Shown piece by piece: positions 55,309-64,000 of a stretch of 64,000 bases of DNA (positions are counted from its first letter, which is position 1; each line of letters starts with the position of its first letter). Position numbers and translations under genes: made by a program. This DNA is from Magnaporthiopsis rhizophila. Lineage: Eukaryota > Ascomycota > Sordariomycetes > Magnaporthales > Magnaporthaceae. The notes beneath the pieces were generated by a model, which saw only the letters and a program-made list of their open reading frames with translations, made no database searches and was not told the DNA's origin. The stretch lies in NCBI GenBank assembly GCA_003049465.1, contig PYSS01000036.1, positions 1-64,000 on the forward strand, in the 5' to 3' direction.

Positions 55309-57009
55309 ATGCCGGAATCAGATTTGCCATACCGCCTGTGGGTTGCCGGGAAGGAGCAGGATGGCCGAGGCAAACAGTGAGTGACTTGTCTTGGTCGTGG
55401 TGGTGAGGGGAACAACCAGGCTAATCATCCAATCAACACCCATCAGAATCCCGATAGAAGACCCTGCCACGGGCGAGATATTTGCACAGTAGGCAATGGC
55501 CGTCCCCCCTGCTTTCTCTCACCAGCCGCCTCCCTGACGCCTACAGGCAGCTGCCACGCCGCGTCGGCCGAGGATGTCAATGAGACGGTCGACGCCGCAC
55601 ACGCCGCCTTCAGGGCCGGCGTCTGGTCCCGCGCGCCCCGCCAGACCCGCGCCGACGTGCTGGACCGCGCCGCCGAGCTACTGTGCCAGGCCCTCCCCGG
55701 CCTGGTCGACCTCGAGGTGCGCCAGACGGGCCGGGCCGTGCGCGAGATGCGCGCCCAGGTGCCCAGCCTGGTGCGCTGGTTCCGCTACTACGCCGCCCTC
55801 CTGCGCACCGAGCAGCGCGCCGTCCTGCCCACCACCGGCACCCTGCACAACTGGGTCGACCGCGTGCCCCTGGGTGCCGTGGCTCTCGTCACGCCCTTCA
55901 ACCACCCGCTCCTGATCGCCGTCAAGAAGATCGCCCCGGCCCTGGCCGCCGGGAACAGCGTCATCCTCAAGCCCTCGGAGCTGACGCCGCTGACCTCGCT
56001 CGCCCTTGGCCCTCTCCTGCGTGACGCCGGCGTCCCCGACGGCGTCTTCTCGGTCCTGCCCGGCCTCGGTCCCGACACCGGCAAGGCTCTCACGTCGCAC
56101 CGGCACATCCGCAAGGTCGACGTTACCGGATCCACCGGCGCGGGGCGGGCCATCGGCGCCGTCGCGGGCGCGAACCTGGCCCGCTTCAACGCCGAGCTGG
56201 GCGGGAAGGCGCCGCTCCTGGTCTTTGAAGATGCCGACCTCGACGCCGCAGTCAACGGCATTGCCTTTGGCGCCTTCATGGCCAGTGGCCAGACGTGCAT
56301 AGCCGCCACCCGGATCTTGGTGCATCGCCCCATCCTCGCCGCGCTGCTCCCCAAACTCCAGGACAAGGCCACGTCCATCGAGCGCCGCATGGGCTCTCCC
56401 GCAAACCCCGCCTCCATGATGGGGCCCCTCGTCTCGGCCCGCCAGCTCGCCGGCGTCGAGGCCTTGGTGGACGAGGCCGTGGCGAGCGGCAACGCCCGGC
56501 CGCTCCGCGGCGGCGCCCGCATGACGGGCCGCAGCGCTCTCGACGGCGTCGATCTTTCCCGCGGCTACTTCTTCCCGCCCACGATCCTGGCCTCGGCTTC
56601 AGACACAAGTATCCTGGACACGCGCATCTGGCGCGAGGAGGCCTTTGGTCCCGTAGTAGTCGTGTGCCCCTTTGACGACGAGGACGAGGCGGTCGCGCTC
56701 GCCAACGACAGCGCCTTTGGCCTCGGCGCCGGCGTCTGGACGCGAGACCTGTCACGCGCGTTCCGCATCTCGGACCGCGTCGAGGCCGGCATCGTCTGGG
56801 TCAACACCCACCATCGAAACGACCCCAGCAGCCCCTGGGGTGCGCACGGCGCCCGCCCGGACAGCGGGCTTGGGTCTGAGAATGGCCTTGATGCGTATCT
56901 CAGCTACACGGCCGCCAAGAGCGTCATTATCAACTACGCCCCGGCCGAGGCTGCCGTCCGGGACGAGGACTGGTTTAGGGAAGAGGGCGGCGATGTGCGG
57001 TATGGGTAG
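55309..57009 (+). CDS. NAD(P)-dependent aldehyde dehydrogenase
   Basis: Exons 55309-55376, 55447-55488 and 55551-57009 (70- and 62-bp introns) give 522 aa. The first two small exons read MPESDLPYRLWVAGKEQDGR and IPIEDPATGEIFA; the last acceptor is the GGCAG at 55546-55550, which gives HCHAASAEDVN. The ALDH fold is complete: TPFNHPLLIAVKKIAPALAA, NSVILKPSELTPLTSLALGP, GSTGAGRAIGA, AELGGKAPLLVFEDAD with general base Glu252, and FMASGQTCIAATRILVH with catalytic Cys286. The spacing between them is the usual 34 residues. It lacks mitochondrial targeting. The substrate is uncertain; it resembles the salicylaldehyde/betaine-type branches more than ALDH1/2. It is divergent from the bZIP gene, which might regulate it. 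Confidence 0.93.
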
Positions 57010-60000
57010 CTGTCCGTGTCTGGTTTGATCGGTTGTACTAGTGTGCCTTCTTTTCTGTAGCTTCAATGAACAGTGGTGACCATATTCTCGCGTGAAATCC
57101 TGCAACGGTGGATGGCGGCAACAAGCTTATGAGCCCACAACAGCACAAGAACCCATGCATGTTTGGTCGCCCGCAGAAGCATGTTCCGGACGCACAAAAT
57201 ATAGCCATTCCGTTAGACATTGCCGTGTTTTTAGCTCTCCAAGTCCGGTTCTACAAATCAACGGTCCCTGCGTCTATACCGCGGGCACCCGTCTATCTCT
57301 CAGATATCTGCGCTCAGAGCTGATGAGACTTTGGCGAGTGCCCAAGCTGCGAAAACACACTCTCCGCCACTCTCAGAGGGCACCAGGCGAAAAGGAACTT
57401 AGGTCGGTGACGGTGAGAGCGCGATCATATCGCTTGACGAACTTCACCGAGAGTATGGACGACAAACGGGGTAGTCAATGCCGGAATCTACAGTTTCACC
57501 TCCCCGAAACTCAAAGTCCGGTAAACCAGCCGCTACAAGCACTTTATTTACTTTGTTTTGTGTTTGTTGGTTTGTCGCTGTGACATCAAAACACACCCTG
57601 GCTCTCATTACGTGATCGCGAGCCAAGCCAACATCAAATGCATACATATATACAAATCTCTGCTATACCGACGCCGGCAATCCAATTGTCTGTGGCTTGC
57701 GGGGTACAATAAAGAACGGCAAATGGGTTGTATGCGCAAGTGCCAAGACCCAACGTGAGGCTACTCAACGGAGTGCCCGCCGGAGTCTAAAAACGCTCTT
57801 GGTTTGGCCCGGCGCCCGCGAACTCACATGCTAGGGAAAGTCGGAATTTTAGGGGTGCAAGCGATGGTGCCGCTCACGTGCGATGACACCATAGTGTCGG
57901 GACTGGGACCTAACTCGGGGGGTACGTTACGTTGGTGGCGTTGTGGCACGGCCGTTGGCGTTCGGTCACTCCTTGCGACACACATGTCAGTCCAGCCACC
58001 AAGCTCGCTCTCCCCGGAATACACACCGTGACGCCTTTCTTGTGCACCCCCCATTTGGCTCTTGTTGCTTAGGTTGTTGACGGGCGTCGTTCGGCGTCTA
58101 ATGCAAGCGCGGCGGGTGGCGGCGAATAGTGGGAGGGGAGCCGAACGCCAAGCAATAGAGGGCCGGAGAGGACCTACCTATCTCGGAAAGGACAAGGTGG
58201 TTAGCGCGCCCACCAGCTGAGCTTGGCGCAGCCAAATCAGCCCAAACGGCCGAGATGACCAGTGGGAGCGAGCGGGCAGTTTGAACCAGGGAGAAACACG
58301 TCCGACTCGCTCATGTGCTGCCGGGCTTTTTTCCCCATCTTTCTCTGGTATGTTTGTTATTCATATCTGTGTCGCATCGCACCCACGTTAGCCCGCGGTT
58401 AGGCGCGGAACGCCCAGACGCCGAAAGAGGTAGGTTCTTTTTGCGGAGGAGGATTTATCGCGCAGGTAGCCTGCAGTCGGCTGATCAATGCCGAGCGTTC
58501 GCCTAGGTAAGCATGTTGGTGAGCACCAAGGCCGAGGCAGATGGTGGGAAGCACATGCCCGCAGGCGATGGTCGGGACGGCGTTCCTATCGGTTGGTAGC
58601 CAAGAAGACGACGATAACGATGCTGTCATGTCTTCCATGGGGCATGCTCGAGATGGACAGGCTCCTACCGGTATCGTGCCAGTCGAATCTCGGACCAGCC
58701 CCCACACGGCAGCGGTGGCCAGACACGAGTTCTGAAGCGACATTGCACCAACAGCTGATGGATGGTAGGGTAAGCTCACCCTCCCGGATCCTGCAGGGAA
58801 TCAATAATTGGAATACAAAATCAAGGAGGTATGGGTATCGGGTCAGGTGTCACGAGCAGGTAGATGGGCGGCAACAACTTCTTTTCGCGGCGGGTCTTGG
58901 TGTGCTTTGCCAGAGAAGAGATGGGGGCGTGAGTGAGGTGTTGGAGGCTGGGATGACACGCCCCGAAGGGGCCATTTCTCGGATCTTGGCGGTCTATGTG
59001 CGGGACCCCGCTCGATCAAGCACTCCGCTCAAATAAATAAAAACAACCCCATCAACTCCACCTCCAAAAGCTCCCCTCGGGGCCCACAAGGCTCTTGGCA
59101 CTCGCCGCTTGTCGGCCTGTGCGCGATTGCCAGTACAGCGCCCCAGTCGGATTCCCCGCTGGGTCAGCGAGCGAGAATCAGCATATCTAGGGTAGTGGTG
59201 ATGCAGCGAATCCTAGGGCTTGAGTGACCTCGGTGCCTTGACCAAAGTATGTATCGCCCACAGTGTTCAAAGGCGGGATAGTGTCTTTTTGCGTCGATCC
59301 TGCTAGGGGAGCCTGGCCAATGGTGCTTCTGCAATTAGTGATAAGTCCGACATGGTGGCACGCTTGGAATTCGATCCCAGATCCTCGTCGTCCGCATCCC
59401 TTTCGGTCAACGAAATGGGTGCTATCTTTTGGCGGGGTCGGCGAGTTGGTGCGGGGCGTGCTTGGATGGCGCCAACCTCTCAGGGTGGATTAATTGGTTG
59501 TTATCTCTCGGGCACTCCTGCTTGGGGCTTCTGGAAGGGACGCTAGAAGCTGACAGCCTCTGGTGTGGTGGTCAGCGGATGGTGGCAGGCGCCATGAGAA
59601 TGCAAGCACTAGCAAGCCCTCCAAGGTCGGGAGGGGACGCAGCGGCCGCGCGCAACAAGCAAACTTGGCGCATCGTGCCGTTTCTTAAGAGCCCGCCTTG
59701 GGGCAGCGCTAACGTAAATCATCCGTTGGGTGACGGGCTGGGCAGAATTAAGACTTTGAGTGGTGATTGTAAAATTTCAGATTGCCTTTGCACGCGCAGG
59801 CAGGCATACGTAAGGAAGGAAAGAAGAAAGAGTGAGGTGGCGTCTGGCGTAATGGTGTCCAGCTAATGCAAAGCACATTTACGCTTCGGGTGGAACAGAC
59901 CCAGGCAACGAAGTTGATTAATTATTTCCCAGAGCCAACCAACCCTCGGCAGGACATCAGGCGACGGTCATTGGAGGCTCAGGCGGGCGGATCGAATACG

Positions 60001-61007
60001 TGCTGATATCGACGGCAAGGCAGCCTGGACATTGAGACGAGGGTCCGCGGGTGGTGGCAAAGGCAAAAAGAAAGGGCCGAAACATCAAACGATCAGAGCC
60101 GATAGGATTTCCTTGGGCGGGGGGAGGCGCGAGCTAGCCGTCATCCCAGCGTCTGCTATCAGCCGAGGGTGTAGACTTTCCGACCTTCCTAATCGGGCAG
60201 GCTGGCGCTTCACCCCCGGCAAGATTGAGCGGCATGCTTCAAACCGTGGCATCCTCTCCCGGGGAACTGTCGGCCGGTTGCGAGCGGCGCTTTGCCCCCT
60301 TTTTGGCCCAGGCGACTTGGCGCCCAAGCAGCAACGGATTCGCCAGATTAGCTGGGTAACCCTTTGAAAATTTCCTTGGGGATGATCTGCAAATGGGGGC
60401 GGCCTCTGACGGTGGGGAAGCCTCGGGTGGCGACAAGTCGAGGGGCGAATCTCGACAGGAGTGAGAGGGAGAGATGGCTGGGAATCGATCGTTTTCCTGG
60501 TTTACCTCTGCATCTGCATCCCACAGGCGCATTCACCCCACCCCAGAGAGCGTCTCTGTTCTGCTCTCTACCTAATGCTCGCGCACACACCCTTGTCATC
60601 CCGTATCGCGACATGCACCACGCCCTCCTCCCCGTTCTGGCTTCTGGCTCGGCCTGAACCCTGTCTGGAGCTCTGGCCCCAACGGTAGGTGGGTAGGTGG
60701 TCGCTCCTTCCTGCTGGGTGGCAGGTGGGTACGGGCCACTCGAGCTGGTCCACCGAAGATGCCTCGCTCCCTTCCCCTCCTGCTGCTACCATAGGAGGTA
60801 TCCACTGGCAATCTGGGGAATATATAGAGACGTCGGTCGCGTCCCTCCCCGTCCCCTCTCCTCTCCCGCCCGGACTCTGCACGCGCTTCTCCCCGCCCCT
60901 CGTCCGCTTCAGCCTGATATCGGCACCGGCACCAGCGTCGAAGCCTCCTCCCCCATATCTGCTTCCGCGGACACACCTGCCTCTTCCCCCACCAGCCGCT
61001 GCCCACC
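57010..61007. other. Gene-poor 4-kb intergenic region, PTR2 promoter at its right end
   Basis: No frame on either strand shows a domain, signal peptide or consistent codon bias, although several reach 100-240 codons. Near the right end the C-rich stretch 60840-61005 precedes the PTR2 ATG and a TATATA at 60821-60826 lies 182 bp upstream of it. The length suits a regulated transporter promoter, or hides non-coding transcripts that I cannot see. Confidence 0.5.
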
Positions 61008-62938
61008 ATGAGCAGCAACGCAGCGGCCGCGGATGAGGCCATCGCCAAGGCCCACGTGCCTGAGGCGGCCATGCAGGGCACCGAGAAGGAGATGATGGCG
61101 GGCAAGGGCTCCGTTGACGTGTCCAGGGCGCCGCTGGACCACGCGTCCGACTCGGACGACTTCGAGGACAAGCCGACCGACGAGGAGATGAACTCTCTCC
61201 GCCGCGTGTCTGGCAAGATCCACTGGGGCATCTACACGATCGCCTTTGCCGAGCTGTGCGAGCGCTTCTCGTACTACGGCTCGGCTGTGCTCTACACAAA
61301 CTTCGTCAAGCGCCCCTTGCCCCCTGGCTCGACCACGGGCGCCGACCCCGACCCGGAAGGGTCGGCCGGCGCCCTGGGCATGGGCCAGGCCGCGTCGCAG
61401 GGCATCTCGCTGTTCAACACCTTCTTCGCATACCTGATGCCCCTGGTCGGCGCCTACATCGCCGACGCCCACATCGGCCGCTACAAGACGGTGCACATCG
61501 CCATCGGCGTGTCCACCATCGGCCACGCCATCCTCAGTGCCTCGGCCGCCCCGGACGTGCTCAAGAATGCCAACGCTTCGTTCGGCGCCTTCTTCATCGG
61601 TCTGCTTATCCTCTGTGTCGGCACCGGCTTCTTCAAGGCCAACATCTCGCCCCTGCTCGCCGAGCAGAACAAGGACACGCGCATGCGCGTCGAGACGCTC
61701 AAGAGTGGCGAGCGTGTCATCGTCGACCCTGCCATCACCAACACTCGCATTTTCCTGTGGTTCTACTTCGCCATCAACATCGGTGCCCTGTCCGGTCAGC
61801 TGTCCATGGTCTTCGTCGAGAAGCACCACGGTTTCTGGCTCGCCTTCCTCCTGCCCACCATCCTCTTCTTCTTCTGCCCCACCGTGCTGTTCATAAACCG
61901 CAAGAAGTACCACCTCACACCCCCTACCGGCTCGGTCCTGTCCAAGTTCTTCAAGCTGTACTTCTTTGCCGCCAAGAAGTCGAGCTTCTTCAAGATCAAC
62001 CTTGACCTCGCCAAGCCGTCCAATGTCTCCCTCGACCAGCGCCCCAAGTGGATGACTTATGATGATGCCTGGGTTGATGAAGTCCGCCGTGCCCTCATGG
62101 CCTGCAAGGTCTTTCTCTTCCTTCCGGTGAGTCTTTTTTTCTTCTTCTTCTGTCCCCAGCCGTTTCAGCTTGGACGCCAGTGATACCAACGAAAAAAGAA
62201 CGAGAAACTGACCATGGCACCTTCATCCTCTAGATCTTCCACCTCGCATACAACCAAATGACCAACAATCTGACGTCCCAGGCGGCGTCCATGGTCCTGA
62301 ACGGCGCGCCCAACGACGTGATCCAGAACCTGAACCCCATCTCCATCGTGGTCATGGTGCCCATCTTCGACAAGATTCTGTACCCCGGCCTCCGCCGGAT
62401 GGGCGTTTCGTTTACTCCCATCAAGCGCATGGCGGTCGGGTTCATCCTCGGCTCTCTGGCCATGGTGGCTGCCTGCGTGATGCAATGGTACATCTACCAA
62501 ATGTCGCCCTGTGGCTATGGCGCCTCGGACTGCAAGCACCCGGCGCCCATCAACGTGTGGGCGCAGTCGCTGCCCTACATCCTGATCGGCGTGTCCGAGA
62601 TCTTCACAAACGTCACGTCGTACGAGTACGCCTTCTCCAAGGCGCCCGAGAACATGAAGTCGCTCGTCATGAGCATTAACCTCTTCATGTCGGCCTTCTC
62701 GGCCGCCATCGGCCAGGCCTGGACCCCGCTGTCGCAGGACCCGCTGCTGGTGTGGAACTACGGCTCCGTCGCCGTCATCGCGTTTCTGGGCGGTGTCGCC
62801 TTTTGGATGTGCTTCAAGCACTATGACGCCATCGAGGACGACCTCAACAACCTCAAGAAGACAAAGTTCCTCGGCAACAACCAGCCGACCGCTGCGGAAC
62901 AGCAGAAGTCGCAGGCGCCCGTGGACGAGAAGGTTTAA
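61008..62938 (+). CDS. ptr2: PTR2-type proton-coupled di/tripeptide transporter
   Basis: Exons 61008-62126 and 62234-62938 with a 107-bp intron give 607 aa. After a hydrophilic N-terminus the POT/PTR family signatures are clear: IYTIAFAELCERFSYYGSAV, LMPLVGAYIADAHIGRYKTV, GFFKANISPLLAEQ and FYFAINIGALSG (the FYxxINxG motif). The intron falls at FLP|IFHLAYNQMTNNLTSQAA. About 12 membrane segments are expected. The ExxER-type proton-coupling motif is present as ELCERF. It imports di- and tripeptides across the plasma membrane and is usually induced by amino acids and nitrogen limitation. Confidence 0.96.
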
Positions 62939-63311
62939 GCTTTTGCGTTCCTGTAATGAGCTTTTCTCTTTTTGCAAAAGAGAAGGCGTCCGTCATGTGG
63001 AGGCAGAGGATGATTTCGTTGATGATTGTAACGGGATAGGACGTGGTATCTGTCATTTGAGATTCCCCAATGATTTAAGCTAGTAATGAAGTTGGGATAC
63101 CCATCAATGTGTGTGTGCCATCCGATACTTGTAGAACATGTGCGTCTATGGTTGATCTAGGTGGTGTACCCATTGCAAAGGGCACAGTGGCAATAGGTGG
63201 TGGATATATTGGCTTGCTAAAAGTCATGATACAAACATGTATAACGCTAGATACAAGAAAAGAACAAGGAGAAAGCAAATGCAAATGCAAATGCAAAATG
63301 CAAATGGAAAT

Positions 63312-63346
<35 letters not shown>

Positions 63347-63347
63347 G
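62939..63347. other. Intergenic with hexamer repeat and poly-A run
   Basis: Between the convergent PTR2 and right-edge genes. A (GCAAAT)n-like repeat at 63275-63313 runs directly into 32 A (63314-63345), just before the stop of the right-edge gene on the other strand. Confidence 0.8.
63275..63345. repeat. (GCAAAT)n tract followed by 32 A
   Basis: Six imperfect hexamer units joined to an uninterrupted A run. Length-variable and error-prone in assemblies. Confidence 0.9.
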
Positions 63348-64000
63348 CTAGAATTTAAACACGCTCCTATGCCGCACCGGCTGCCGTACCTCGCCCTCAA
63401 GCCCAAACCCATACGCAGACGGGCCCAAGCGGCTGCTCCCGCTACTGACGCTGCTCGCATGCCTTAGCGACGGCGAGGTCGACGGCGAAGTCGACACAGC
63501 CCGATGCGCCGGCAGCAGGCCGTATCCGATACGCGCAGCCAGGACCTCGGGCGGCAGGCGGCCCTCCTTGCCGGCGGTCCAGGGGACGGCATCGAGAGAG
63601 CGGCCGCGGGTAGCAGCGACGATGCTCGAGAAGCGCGTGTTTCGGGCAATACGCCCGCCTTGCCCTTGTTCCCACGTCAGCGCCCATAATCCGGTACCGA
63701 TGCCGAGCAGGACCAGGAACGCGGCGATGCCGTAAACGATCCAGAGGTCGCGGACGTGGTAGACGTAGACGTTTGCGGTGCGGGAGCGGACGCACGGGTA
63801 CCCGTAAGACTCTGCGAGCGGCAACCCGGCCTGCGCCGCGGCCGCCGAGGCGCGGCGGTCGCCCGACTGCTCTGCCGGGCGGGCGGCCCAGACCACAGGG
63901 GCGAACTGCGGGTACGAGAACATGGAGAGGATCAGGTCCTCGTAAAAGCCCTGGACCAGGTCTTGGAGGTTTGGGAAGGGAAAATAGTTTGCGCGCCGGT
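63348..64000 (-). CDS. C-terminal part of a membrane protein, cut by the window edge
   Basis: The minus frame is open from the right edge to the TAG-type stop near 63348, about 217 residues. Just inside the edge it reads NYFPFPNLQDLVQGFYEDLI, then LSMFSYPQFAPVVWAARP, CVRSRTANVYVYHVRDLWIV, and one membrane segment at complement of about 63750-63690 (YGIAAFLVLLGIGTGLWALT). A cytoplasmic tail with NTRFSSIVAATRGRSLDAVP follows. This resembles the last third of large ascomycete-specific surface proteins with two terminal membrane segments around an extracellular domain, of unknown function. The name rests on general similarity of pattern only. Confidence 0.7.
   Translation of the reverse strand, partial: RRANYFPFPNLQDLVQGFYEDLILSMFSYPQFAPVVWAARPAEQSGDRRASAAAAQAGLPLAESYGYPCVRSRTANVYVYHVRDLWIVYGIAAFLVLLGIGTGLWALTWEQGQGGRIARNTRFSSIVAATRGRSLDAVPWTAGKEGRLPPEVLAARIGYGLLPAHRAVSTSPSTSPSLRHASSVSSGSSRLGPSAYGFGLEGEVRQPVRHRSVFKF

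Noticed and set aside
59355..59395. TTCGATCCCAGATCC stretch resembling a tRNA T-arm
   Set aside because: No matching acceptor, D or anticodon arms upstream.
60909..62189. 426-codon minus-strand frame opposite PTR2
   Set aside because: Antisense shadow of the transporter exon.

Overview
The window is nuclear DNA of a filamentous ascomycete, most likely a sordariomycete (Sordariales-like is my best guess; no species can be named from this sequence). Reasons: short 60-420 bp GT-AG introns, strong C/G preference at third codon positions, fungal-only families (NUC-2/PHO81-type SPX-ankyrin-GDPD protein, Cut12 spindle pole body protein, GPI-anchored cupredoxin, GH11 xylanase with a CBM1) and an ADP/ATP carrier and eS25/uS7 typical of the group. 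Many start sites were re-chosen because an upstream in-frame non-ATG codon is not a likely start in this organism, and exons were joined by hand.

Layout. 1-0.65 kb: truncated alpha/beta-hydrolase (SERAC1/NLR-type N-terminal domain) running off the left edge. 1.3-2.7 kb: GC-rich block of imperfect tandem repeats with one ambiguous base. 4.7-7.1 kb: Cut12-type spindle pole body protein. 7.2-12.1 kb: gene-poor, homopolymer-rich, with an 882-N assembly gap (10946-11827). 12-17.3 kb: GPI-anchored cupredoxin, a possible orphan exon, a MAPR/cytochrome-b5-like heme protein, a CENP-X histone-fold protein. 18-25 kb: ADP/ATP carrier, divergent eS25/uS7 ribosomal pair, GNAT acetyltransferase. 25.8-29.7 kb: NUC-2/PHO81-type phosphate regulator. 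32-37 kb: PPR-like mitochondrial protein, CXXC zinc-binding CZIB homologue, RNase P/MRP Rpr2-type protein. 38-45 kb: single-pass surface protein, intronless GH31 glycosidase, HEL2/ZNF598-type RING E3 ligase. 46-51 kb: DEK_C-SWIB chromatin protein and an unrecognised 542-aa protein. 52-57 kb: secreted GH11 xylanase with CBM1, bZIP factor with a reading-frame conflict, aldehyde dehydrogenase. 57-61 kb: 4 kb without a gene I can support. 61-63 kb: PTR2 peptide transporter. 63.3-64 kb: C-terminus of a membrane protein running off the right edge.

The genes are mostly independent housekeeping and nutrient-acquisition genes (translation, ribosome quality control, mitosis, mitochondria, phosphate sensing, peptide uptake, plant cell wall degradation). 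There is no obvious biosynthetic cluster. The most interesting points are the left-edge NLR-like N-terminus, the poly-Gly/Asp-Asn linker of the xylanase, the bZIP frame conflict that one base would resolve, the bacterial-looking intronless GH31, the microexons (22-nt in the carrier, ATG-only in eS25, 17-nt in the SPX gene), and an open frame without a start at 14.2-14.6 kb.
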